Shown: positions 25,648 through 59,000 of the stretch, piece after piece
How positions within the stretch are numbered: the first letter of the stretch is position 1
How the letters are laid out: the number at the start of each line of letters is the position of its first letter
From: Atrina japonica
Taxonomy: Eukaryota > Mollusca > Bivalvia > Pterioida > Pinnidae
Assembly: GCA_030159075.1 (NCBI GenBank)
Contig: BROG01000130.1
Location: 186,001 to 250,000, forward strand
Direction of reading: 5' to 3'
Length of the DNA: 64,000 nt
Program-made: the position numbers and the translations under genes
The notes under the pieces: generated by a model
Seen by the model: only the letters and a program-made list of their open reading frames with translations
Database searches by the model: none
What the model was told of the DNA's origin: nothing

Positions 25648-25957
25648 CAGTTATATGGCGTCAGTTAATATTTTAATATCGGTGAGAAAAACAGAGAAAA
25701 GGCCACTTTCTGTCCACGATAATCTCTAGAATCAGATGGACGCTTTCTAGCGGATAAAATAAATGCCAGAATAGCAATGTCTTTAAATATTGACAAATGT
25801 TTCATTGTTATTTTAGTGGCCACAAATTCTAATTATTTTCTGTATATGCTTTTTCTATTGTCATTTCTTATAGATAAAATACTGGTCAGAAAATTGTGCA
25901 CAGTTTCTCGTCATTTAAAAAAAAAAGTTTGGTCAATAATCAGACGCCATATAACTG
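25648..25957. mobile_element. Possible MITE with 17-bp terminal inverted repeats
   Basis: CAGTTATATGGCGTCAG at 25648-25664 faces CAGACGCCATATAACTG at 25941-25957, with one mismatch in 17. The 310-bp unit has no coding capacity. The inner sequence shows little further symmetry, so this could be a short TIR element or chance. Confidence 0.4.
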
Positions 25958-26515
25958 TATGAGACTATGATCTTTCTTTTATGCTATCAAAATTCTTTAT
26001 AGAATGTAAATAAATCCCGTAAACTCTGGCTACCAACCTGACGTCATAAACACCATCATGACCTTGCTATTGTCTTCTGATACATACTGGGATGTACTTT
26101 ATGTACCTCACAAAAATTCACATGTCTAGTCAACATTACAGGCGTTTTATTTCTATATGCTGATCTTGGAAATGCCAGTTTTATGATCAGTTCATTCAAA
26201 CATATATTGTAACGTCTGCAGAACAATCAGAATAAATATATTCTTGTACACTGTTTTACATCTTGCGTGCGTGTACGAACGTACCATGTGCTATATCCAA
26301 CACATATGTGTTATAATCCACATCTTGTCATGCCAGTTCAACAACAACTTTCGACATATTATCCAATATTTAATAGTATAAACCAGTTACGTGTGAATAA
26401 ATTGTTGTTGTTGTTGATCTTGTTGTTGTTATTATTTTAGGAGGAAAGATGGAATTTAAGATATATATACCAAAGCCTAATTAATATCAAGTACACAATA
26501 AAAAGAAAAATGTAG
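25958..26515. other. Non-coding stretch with a short GTT-rich run
   Basis: Contains a small imperfect (GTT)n/(ATT)n run at about 26402-26440. Nothing else was recognised. Confidence 0.45.
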
Positions 26516-27590
26516 TCGATCAGATGTGGATCGTTAAGAATTCAAAAGAGTTGTTGGAACATCTAAAGTCTCCAAACGTCAAACATATTACAAGCATCAT
26601 ACCTTTTGATTTTCCTTTACAGAACACTTCAAAACAGGCCCAATTTTATTATACAAAACTCCTTTGTATACAAAAAATGGATATCGTAGATGTGAAGAAC
26701 CTTATTTTGTGAAGGACGTCTTTGTTGTTTTCGCGGGAAAGGTTTTGCAGCAGATAGTCGGCATTCCAATGGGTACCAATTGTGGCCCCTCTCCTGAATA
26801 ACATCTTTTTGTATTCGTATGAAGCGGAATCTATGCAGACTCTGCTCTCAACAGGAAAGAAACTGCTAGCATCTCGGTTAAATTTTACATAAAGGTACAT
26901 CAACGACGTCCTGTCTATAAATAATCTAGAATTTCAAATATATCATGTGACCTTGAGATAAATGTGACGACAGGGGGCAAAATATCTGATTCTTACCTAG
27001 ACTTACCCCTGTCAGTTGAAAAAGACAGTCAACTTCACAGCTCCCTTTATGACAAACTGATGATTTCAGTTTCCATATCACGAACTTCCCGTCCATAATA
27101 GTAATATCCCTTTTTCACCTGCCTATGGCTTTTTCATTTCACAACCAGGGCTAGCTCCTTTTTATTCATGTTTTATTATGAGAACCAAACAATTTGCAAA
27201 TAAACCACTGACACAGAATCGCTTTTTAAGGCTTGAAATCGTCACCAAGGACGTTTTATGGTCGATACGTGGATCATGTTTAAAGGTATGAAATCCCCTC
27301 TCAAGAATGTTACACAGTATTCTGGGACACGACCATTTTCAGAGACTCTCTCCAATTAGATGTAAAACATTTCACCACACACTCGACAGGTTTCCATGGA
27401 TTATTTGCGACGTATGTGGCATGCTAACAGGGGAGACTGACGCTGACTCCTTCCAGAAACCTGGTCCCATCCCGTTGGGGAGTTACAATTGTTCTTCATG
27501 TTCAGTCTGTTTTATGTCCAATTTGTCGTATTCTAATGAACTTATTTTCGAGTCATTAGTATGTCTTCATTTATACATTTATTACTGGTA
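26516..27590 (+). mobile_element. Penelope-like retroelement family B, degraded copy
   Basis: It starts inside the RT (DQMWIVKNSKELLEHLKS near 26522, the counterpart of 18.02 kb in family A). It carries decayed motif segments: GIPMGTNC near 26758, then RYINDVLSINN near 26894, where the first active-site Asp is Asn. Several frameshifts and stops separate them. The 3' part (about 27285-27590), with TATTCTGGGACACGACCA and CCTGGTCCCATCCCGTT, is shared with the copies at 0.4, 36.3 and 46 kb. The 27307-27591 frame is a shadow of this 3' region. Confidence 0.82.
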
Positions 27591-27599
27591 AGTTATAAT

Positions 27600-28102
27600 A
27601 CCTGGCTGAACAATTGGGTGTTCGATTGAAATAATTAAAAAATTATTAAACTTCAAAACCAACACATTCCTTATCAAATATGCCACTCTTGACTTTGGGA
27701 TAGATACATTAAAAGGGCAGACAAATGATGTATTAAAGACGTATTATACCCCTAAACCTCTATCAAAGTCCATCAAGTAAGTGGGAGCGCCCAATAAATG
27801 ACTAAACAGAAGTTTTAATTCTTCAGTTACTTGCTGTATATGAATTAATAGCCATGTAATTGTGCTCTTGAAAGAAACATTTACGCGATTGTATTTATTT
27901 TACTTATTTAGTTTGAGCATTCGATAAATTTCAATTTATATTCTAGAATTATTGCCACTGTAAATTTAAAAGGGACACTTTTCATCAATATAATGAATAC
28001 TATAGTCTTAGTCAAATTAAATCATGGTGTTCTTTTGTAAATCAACCAATTATCAAAACAAGTTATTTTACTGATATCTGTGAAAAAGTATATCCTATAC
28101 GT
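27600..28102. other. Non-coding stretch, no feature recognised
   Basis: AT-rich spacer between family B and family A Penelope fragments. Possible further decayed family B tail, not secure. Confidence 0.4.
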
Positions 28103-28182
28103 TTGTCCATTTTTTACCAGATTTGTACCTATATCCTGGACATTTTAATGATTTATACCTTGGTATCTGAGACTTTTTATAG
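28103..28182 (+). mobile_element. Penelope-like family A, terminal scrap
   Basis: Only the last ~80 bp of the family A tail is present: GTCCATTTTTTACCAGATTT, ATCCTGGACATTTTAATGAT and TTGGTATCTGAGACTTTTTA. It is the most severely truncated copy seen and is moderately diverged. Confidence 0.8.
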
Positions 28183-28479
28183 TCTAATCTGATCATTTCA
28201 ATTTATCAATTTTGTTTTGCACTGGAATACTCATATTATCCTTACGCGCCAGAAATAAATTAGGTAATGTAAGGCTTCATTGATTTATATTTTATTGAAG
28301 GGGAATAACTTTCAATGACTTCCGTTTTGTTTTTTCTTCCTATACATATAATACAACAAATAAAATAAAAACATGACCCCCGCACCAAGCTGTGCAGTAG
28401 GGAATAAATTACTGTAAATGTTTCAAACATAGAAATGTTTATTTCATTTCTAATGGGCATAGTAATACTACTCAGATAT

Positions 28480-28926
28480 TCTAATTCACAAATGATCCGA
28501 TATGCCAGGGCGTGTACAACATATGAAGATTTCATATACAGAGGTAAACTACTCACTGACAAATTATTGACACAGGGATATCGAAAACCGCGTTTAATGT
28601 CAACGTTCCGCAAATTTTACGGTCGGTATAATAGTCTTGTTTGCGACTACTGTGTTTCAACAAGTGAAATGTTGAGTTGCCTTTTCGTTGGCGGTTGTTG
28701 AGACGTCTGTACCAATTGTGACGAGGATACACTCCTCACTTGTTTCATTGGACTTGACTGTGGACTCACGGCGGGTGTGACCGGTCGACAGGGGATGCTT
28801 ACTCCTCCATGGCACCTGAACCCAGCTCTTGGTTTCCAGAGGTCCGTGTTTGTCCATTTTTACCGGATTTGTATCTATGTCCTGGACATTCTATTGATTA
28901 ATACTTTGGTATCTGAAATTTTTATA
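28480..28926 (+). mobile_element. Penelope-like family A, short 3' copy 3
   Basis: This copy starts at TTCACAAATGATCCGATATG and contains the last ~70 codons of the family A frame (MIRYARACTT to LFVGGC), then the complete tail to TGAAATTTTTATA. It is nearly identical to the long copy at 18.78-19.21 kb. Its break point matches those of copies 1 and 2 to within about 20 bp. Confidence 0.9.
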
Positions 28927-30356
28927 TTGTTTTAAAATTAAATGTTAGTGTCAATAATTTTATCTAATCGGCAACAACTAATGGTCAAGCAAATTCTGAC
29001 TTAGACTTAGTTTTGTAGCGTTTGTTAGTAGTTGTCATCTCTGTTGAAAAATATGGTAATACTTTGAGATTTTTTCATACATGTATTAACATTTATTTGC
29101 ACCGAACTTAAAGAAACCTCACAGAAATTCCTTGAAAATTGTTGGACTATTTTTAAAAGTATGATGGAAAAGTTATCAATTTTAGATTTTGTGATGAAAA
29201 TGAGTTAGCACTTCTAAACCTATAGATTCGCCGACAATTTGCTTTTCCGACCTCTTTTCTCTAATTCTGAATCCCCAACTGGTTAAAGGTGGCAGACGAG
29301 ATATATATTGCATTGCACTCATCATTCTCAGAACAACGCCGAAAATCCGATCAATATAGGTGCATGTATTCTCGAGATACTGACCTCCAAAGAGAAAATT
29401 ACATAGTTACCAAATCAATAATTATTTTGTCGCAATGTTGGCTTTTTAATGTAGTACAAAATTTTATACAAGACAAAGTTATCTGTTGCCACATTTTATA
29501 GTCAAGCTTTATTTTGAGATCCCTTTTCCTTTTCCTTTCGTTCGCGTTTAAAATAACAATGACCACCTGTGATGTATGCTATTTTCTTATCATTAAAACA
29601 CCGGCATAATCCTCGCCTTCCTAATTGTTATGTCATACACCCGTGCCGAATTTCTCTGTGGGTGGGTTTTCCCGACAGCTTAATCTCCTCCGATTGTGTA
29701 TTATAAACAGCCTTCATCATATGTAGAGAAGCCAATAATAAATGAATGAATAAATGATAACAATTTGATACCAACTAAAAGTAATAATGATACTGATGAT
29801 TAATAATAAGTACGGTAATAAAAACTGTGACATTTAATATGTAGATTCTATCTTAAAGTCCCATGACAACACTTTTACGTTAAGTTAGGGTGTTGATTTT
29901 GTTTTAACTGATAAAATACCTTCATCATCAGAGACATATGCATCAGGAGTTATATGTGTTTCTGACATCAAACATATCTAAAAATAAAATATTAATAACA
30001 CCTTTGTGTGTTGTTTTGTTTGTAATAGTGAAAGTAAAATAAATTATTACATATATCTGTACACCATTGTATTGACTATTTTGAACTGATGATAAAAATA
30101 AGTTCAGTAATAAAAAAGTAATAAACAATTCTCAGTGGTGATCCAACTGAAACTTTCATACTCGATATAATTGGATATTTAAGTCCAGTAGGTGATCGGG
30201 AACTAACTCTTTGTAAAATCAGTATACATACGTAATAGAATTATTCTAAATACAAATATTATAGTTTAGTTTTTAATGAATAATAAATACGATTTGAAAT
30301 ATTTGATAAATTTGCCTTGTAATATAAGCATATTCCGTGTGGCATTTAAACAATCG

Positions 30357-30357
<1 letters not shown>
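28927..30357. other. Non-coding stretch upstream of the SCYL2 exons
   Basis: I searched here for the missing N-lobe exons of the pseudokinase gene (glycine loop, VAVK-like and RHP motifs) and found none. AT-rich. Confidence 0.42.

Positions 30358-30446
<89 letters not shown>
30358..30446. repeat. (AT)n microsatellite
   Basis: About 44 perfect AT dinucleotides. The surrounding minus-strand frame is an artefact. Confidence 0.97.
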
Positions 30447-30448
<2 letters not shown>

Positions 30449-30990
30449 GGGATGAAATGTGGTGTAAATTGTTGTGCATAAGCACCAAATGTTCATTAAA
30501 TTTCCATTCACATTAGATATTTAACCCAATTCCATTATGCATAGCTGAATAATAATGGCAATAGCATGATGACTCATATTGCACATATAAATGATATAAC
30601 TAAGGTTGAAACACTTGAGCAATTATATACCATTTTTCATCTTTTTGATTTGCCTTTGTCGTGGAGCAGTAAAGTTTTTTATTTAATTAAATACTTTTGT
30701 AGTACATTATATAGAATATGGTTTCTTAAAAACGAAATTCAGCATTCTGTTGCAAGAAACAAGTTGTTTCATTGCACTAAAATATTATACCAAATTAATT
30801 CCGTCAGTCCATTATAATAATAATAGTGTGGAGAATGGTAGCCAAGTCATTACAATATTATGATAAGATGTTGAAAGCTTTATGTTCATTGTAAAGTTGT
30901 CATCATTATTTTTCTGTAGTTATGTACAGTGATTTTAACTCTATCAATTGTTCTGATTGTTATCTATGGCATTGTTATACTTGTTTTCAG
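30447..30990 (+). other. Intronic sequence before the first visible exon
   Basis: Exon 30991-31090 opens with an acceptor (TTGTTTTCAG) and begins inside a codon, so this stretch is the end of an intron. The 30566-30817 frame has no recognisable motif. Confidence 0.5.
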
Positions 30991-51799
<20,809 letters not shown>

Positions 51800-53098
51800 C
51801 TGTACAGAAACGTTGAAAACATATAACTAACGAATGACTGGTACGACACGCGCTAGTTATGACATATACCATGCTGTAGCAGTAAAGAATATAGACATTC
51901 GTAGCCATGCAGTCAGTAACTGTTCGCATATATATAATTCGGGAAATATAATTAAAATCATGTTGTGAGGTGAAAATATAACTCCAATATGGCTACTCTG
52001 GCACCTGAAAATAATCCAAAGATTGTTCTCCACTTTTGAGGTGAACGTACAGATGAGATAATTAAATTATATCAACAATTTTTATTTTACACACTGTTGT
52101 TTCAAGTATGATATGTAGCTTTTGGAGAGTGAAAAAGAAATTGAACAAGAACAGAGATAACTATAAGCTTACGATAATGATCTTTATATCATTACATTTA
52201 TGTCATGAGTAAATGTGTATATATGTTTGTAATCTTTTTTTCGTTTTAATTTCGTGTTATAATGAAAAGGTGAAAATAAAACGTACTTATTGTGTTATAT
52301 CTGTGCATTTGACAATTGAGATCTTGAAATATATTTATCATAACCAGAAAGCGACAAAAATACAATCATCTGCTTTCTATAAGAAGTATTTAAGTATGTT
52401 GTAATAAATAGTGTTCAGAAATCAATTTTTTGACATTGTCCTTTACATTCATCAGACTCGGAGACACCTTCTACCAATAAAGATGGATAAAAGTGAAGCA
52501 AAATATATAATCATATCAAGAACTTATACAGTATAGCCATACACAATACAATACCCAGTTGTTATGACTGTACTTCGTAAAACATAGAACATCTACTATA
52601 GAACATCTGCTATACCAAATCAATTTAAAATCACATCTATCACCGCTTACGTTTTCTGATTTGTCGCTTAGAGGATCTAGTGAAATCTGATATGGGGTCA
52701 CATGCGAATGACCTCATATGTGTGTCATGTTCGATCAATGAAAATGCTACTCACGCGATCTTGTACTTGTAAATTTGTCGAATGGTAAAATGGGATGTAA
52801 ACATTTTAAACATAAACAACACTGAACATACAGAATCTGGAATCTTTTCATAATCTTGGATAGGGTTGAATTACCAATGATATTCTGAATGACTGCAGAC
52901 TATCGATTTCTTTATTATAATGAATTACACCTCTTAGCCATTCGATAAACTTTCAAAATCTTGTAAGTCGCATTTCCATTGGTCACACATTACACACATA
53001 CAAGAGGTCATTCACATTTGACCCAATTACGGATCTTATTAGAATCTCCATGCAACATATCAGAAAACGGCAGCAGCAAAAGACCGGATTAAATTAGA
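51800..53098 (+). other. SCYL2 3' UTR and downstream spacer
   Basis: If the gene ends at 51799, the 3' UTR would lie here, with AATAAA words at about 52402 and 52481. Nothing else recognised before the 33-bp array. Confidence 0.4.
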
Positions 53099-56000
53099 TT
53101 GCTATTATATCACACATCTCTATACCATACACAGCGGGAGCATCTATTATCCCATACACCTCTCCACAGTGAAAATATCCAATGTACCATACATCAGCAC
53201 AGTGAGACCAATTTGATATACCATACACCATCACAGCGAGATCAATCTACTATACCATACATCATCATAATGAGACCAATGTATGATACCATACATCATC
53301 ACGATGGGAACATCTACCATGTCGCACATTATCACGGTGAGAACATCTACCATGCCAAGCTTCATCACAATGAGAACATATACCATGTCGCACATCATCA
53401 CAGTGAGAACATCTACCATGCCAAATATCATCACGATGAGAACATCTACCATGTCACACATTATCACAGTGAAAACATCTATCACGTCACACATCACCAC
53501 GCTGATAACATCTACCATGCCTTACATCATCACGGTGAGAACATCTACCATGTCACACATCATCACAGTGAAAACATCTACCATGTCACACATTATCACA
53601 GTGAAAACATCTACCATGTCGCAATTCACCACGGTGAGAACATCTACCATGTTGCACATCACCAAGCTGATAACATCTACCATGCCTTACATCATCACGG
53701 TGAGAAATATACCATGTCGCACATCATCACAGTGAAAACATCTACCATGTCGGACATCATCACAATGAGAACATCTACCATGGCTTACGTTATCACAGTG
53801 AGAACATCTCCCATGCCAAATATCATCACAGTGAGAATATCTACCATGTCACACATCACCACAATGAGGACATCTACCATGTCGTATATCATTAATGAGA
53901 ACATCTATCATACCGTACATCATCACAGTAAGACCATATACCATGTTGCATATCATCGCAGTGAGAATATCTACTATGTCGAACATCGATACGGCGAGAA
54001 CATCTACCATACCATATATAATCACAGTGTAAACATCTACCATGCCTTACAGTATAACGGTGAGAACATCTACCATGCCAAACATCATCACAATGAGAAC
54101 ATCTAACACGTCGCAAATCAACACAATCAGAACATCTACCATGCCAAATATCATCACAATGAGAACATCTACCATTTCGTACATCATGAATGTGAACATC
54201 TACCATGCCTTTCATCATCTCAGTGACAACATCTACCAAGTCGCACATCATCACAGTGAGAACATCTACCATGTCGCACATTATCACAGTGAGAACATCT
54301 ACCATGTCTTACACCATTTGAGAACATCTACCATGTCGCAAATCATCACATTGAAAATATCTACCGTGGACACATTATCACAGTAAAAACATCAACTATC
54401 ACAGTGAAAACATCTACCATGGCGCTCATCAACACAATGAGAACATCTACCATGTCGCACATTACCACGGTCAGAACATCTACCATGTCGCACATCATCA
54501 CGGTGAGAACATCTGACATGTCGCATATCATCTCAGTGAGAACATCTATTATGTCGCACATCACCACGGTGAGAGCATCTACCATGTCGCACATCATCAC
54601 AATGAGAACATCTACCACATCGTACATCATCACGGTGAGAACATCTACCATGTCGCACATCATCACAATGAAAACATCTACCATGTCGAACATTATCACA
54701 ATGAGAACATCTACCATGTCGCACATCATCACGGTGAGAACATCTACAATGTCGCACATCATCTCGGTCAGAACATCTACCATGTCGCACATCATCACAA
54801 TGAGAACATCTACCATGCCTTACATTATCACTGGGAGAACATCTACCATGCCAAATATCATCACGATGAGAACATCTACCACGCAGTACAACATCACGGA
54901 GATAACATCTACCATGTCGTATATCATGACAATGAGAACATCTACCATGCCTTACATTATCACTGGGAGAACATCTACCATGTTGCAAATCATCACAGTA
55001 AGAAGATCTACCTTGTCGCACGTCATTACGGCTAGAACATCTACCAATACATACATCATCACAATGAGAACATCTACCATGCCAAGCATCATCACAATTA
55101 GAACATCTACCATACCATACATGAATAAGCATCTACCATGTCGCACATTATCACGGTGAGAACATCTACCATGCCAACCATCATCACAATGAGATATCTA
55201 CCATGTCGCACATCACCACAGTGAAAATATCTACAATGCCAAACATCATCACAATGAGAACATCAACCATACCATACATCATCAAGGAGAATGTTTACCA
55301 TGCCCTACATCATAACAGTGAGAACATCTACCATGCCTTACATCACACGGTGACAACATATACCATGTCGCATATCATCACAGTGAGAACATCTACCATG
55401 TCGCTATCATCACAGTGATAACATCTACCATGCCTTACATCATCACGTTGAGAACATCTACCATGTCGCACATCATCACCGTGAAAACATCTACCATCAC
55501 AGTGAAAATATCTACCATGTCACACATCATCACATCGAGAACATTTACAATGTCACGCATCAACACGGTGACAACATTTACCATGTCGCATATCATCACA
55601 GTGAGAACATCTACAATGTCGCACATCACACGGTGAGAACATCTACTATGCCTTACATCATCACGGTGAGAACATCTACCATGTCACATATTATCACAGT
55701 GAAAACATCTACCATGTCACACATTATCACAGTAAAAACATCTACCATGTCACATATCATCACAATGACAACATCTCCCATGACGTACATCATCACAATG
55801 AGAACATCTACCATGTTGCATATCATCACAGTGGGATATCTACCATATCACCCATCATTACGGCGAGAACATTTACCATACCATACATAATCACAGTGGG
55901 AAAATCTGCAATATCTTACAGTATAACGGTGAGACCATCTACCATGTCGCACATCATCACAATGAGAACATCTACCATGTCGCACATCATCACAATGAGA

Positions 56001-59000
56001 ACATCTACCATGTCGTATATCATCAATTAGAACATCAACATGTCGCATATCATCACAGTGAGAATATCTACCATGTCGCACATCATCACAGTGATGACAT
56101 CTACCATGTCGCACATCATCACAATGAGAACATCTACCATGTCGCACATCATCACAATGAAAACATCTACCATGTCGTATATCATCAATTAGAACATCAA
56201 CATGTCGCATATCATCACAGTGAGAACATCTACCATGTCGCACATCATCACAGTGATAACATCTATATTGCCTTACATCATCACGGTGAGAACATCTACT
56301 ATGTCGCACATGATCATAGTGAAAAAAATTTACAATCACAGTGAACATATTTACCATGTCACACATCATCATAATGAGAACATATACCATGTCACACATC
56401 ATTACAATGAGAATATCTACCATGTCACACATCATCACAGTGAAAACATCTACGATGTCGCACATCACACGGTGAGAACATCTCCTATGCCTTACATCAT
56501 CACGGTGAGAACATCTACCATGTCACACATTATCACAGTGAAAACATCTACCATGTCGCGCATCATCACAGTGAAAGCTTCTACCATGTCACACATTATC
56601 ACAGTGAAAACATCTACCATGTCACACATTATCACAGTAAGAAACATCTACAATGTCACACATCATCACAATGACAACATCCCACATGCCGTACATCATC
56701 ACAATGAGAACATCTACCATGCCTTACATTATCACAGTGAGAACATCTACCATGCCAAACATCATCACAATGACACATCTACCATGCCGCACATCATCAC
56801 AATGAGAGCATCTACCATGTCGCCCATCATTACGGCGAGAACATTTACCATACCATACAAAATCACACTGTGAAAATCTACAATATCTTACAGTATAACG
56901 GTGAGAACATCTACCATGTCGCACATCATAACAATGAGAACATCTACCATGTAGCACATCATGACGGTGAAAACATCTACCATGCCAAACATCATCACAA
57001 TGAGAACATCTACCATGTCACACATCATCACAATGAGAACATCTAACATGTCGTACATCATCAATTAGAACATCTACCATGTCGCATATCATCACAGTGA
57101 GAACATCTACCATGTCGCACATCATCACAGTGATAACATCTACCATGCCTTACATCATCACGGTGAGAACATCTACCATGTCACACATTATCACAGTGAA
57201 AACATCTACCATGTCGCGCATCATCAAAGTGAAAACATCTACCATGTCGCACATGATCATAGTGAAAACATCTACCATTACAGTGAAAATATCTACAATG
57301 TCACACATTATCATAATGAGAACATCTACCATGTCGCACATCATCACAGTGAGAACATCTACCATGCCTTACATTATCACAGTGAGAACATCTACCATGC
57401 CAAACATCATCACAATGACACATCTACCATGCCGCACATCATCACAATGAGAACATCTACCATGTCGCCCATCATTACGGCGAGAACATTTACCATACCA
57501 TACAAAATCACAGTGTGAAAATCTACAATATCTTACAGTATAACGGTGAGAACATCTACCATGTCGCACATCATAAAAATGACAACATCCCACATGCCGT
57601 ACATCATCACAATGACAACATCTACCATGCCTTACATTATCACAGTGAGAACATCTACCATGCCAAACATCATCACAATGACACATCTACCATGCCGCAC
57701 ATCATCACAATGAGAACATCTACCATGTCGCCCATCATTACGGCGAGAACATTTACCATACCATACAAAATCATAGTGTGAAAATCTACAATATCTTACA
57801 GTATAACGGTGACAACATCTACCATGTCGCACATCATAACAATGAGAACATCTACCATGTAGCACATCATGACGGTGAAAACATCTACCATGCCAAACAT
57901 CATCACATGTCACACATCATCACAATGAGAACATCTAACATGTCGTACATCATCAATTAGAACATCTACCATGTCGCATATCATCACAGTGAGAACATCT
58001 ACCATGTCGCACATCATCACAGTGATAACATCTACCATGCCTTACATCATCACGTGAGAGAACATCTACCATGTCACACATTATCACAGTGAAAACATCT
58101 ACCATGTCGCGCATCATCAAAGTGAAAACATCTACCATGTCGCACATGATCATAGTGAAAACATCTACCATCACAGTGAAAATATCTACAATGTCACACA
58201 TTATCATAATGAGAACATCTACCATGTCGCACATCATCACAGTGAGAACATCTACAATGTCGCACCTCACACGGTGAGAAAATCTACTATGCCTTACATC
58301 ATCACGGTGAGAACATCTACCATGTCACACATTATCGCAGTGAAAACATCTACCATGTCACACATTATCACAGTAAAAACATCTACCATGTCACATATCA
58401 TCACAATGACAACATCTCCCATGACGTACATCATCACAATGAGAACACCTACCATGCCAAACATCATCACAATGAGAAGATCTACCATATCACACTTTAT
58501 CAAAGTGAAAACATCTACCATGTCGCGCATCATTACGGCGAGAACATTTACCATACCATACATAATCACAGTGTGAAAATCTACAATATCTTACAGTATA
58601 ACGGTGAGACCATCTACCATGTCGCACATCATCACAGTGAAAACATCTACCATGCCAAACATAATCACAATGAGAACTTCTACCATGTCACAGATCATCA
58701 CAATGAGAACATCTACCATGTCGCACATCATCACAGTGATAATATCTATCATGCCTTACATCATCACGGTGAGAACATCTACCATGTCGCACATGATCAT
58801 AGTGAAAAAATTTACAATCACAGTGAACATATTTACCATGTCACACATCATCATAATGAGAACATATACCATGTCACACATCATTACAATGAGAATATCT
58901 ACCATGTTACACATCATCACAGTGAAAACATCTACGATGTCGCACATCACACGGTGAGAACATCTTCTATGCCTTACATCATCACGGTGAGAACATCTAC

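Noticed and set aside
30566..30817. 83-codon frame just before exon a as an N-lobe exon
   Set aside because: No glycine-loop, VAVK-like or RHP motif, and no phase-compatible donor that would join to exon a.
52461..52538. Alternative last SCYL2 exon beginning TRRHLLP
   Set aside because: The acceptor is weaker (TTCATCAG), and the candidate at 51776 is nearer with a better pyrimidine tract. Kept only as an alternative in the terminal-exon entry.
53099..54106. 335-codon His/Asn/Tyr-rich repeat protein
   Set aside because: Produced by the 33-bp satellite. Equivalent frames are open on the other strand and in other phases, and the frame breaks wherever a unit has an odd length.
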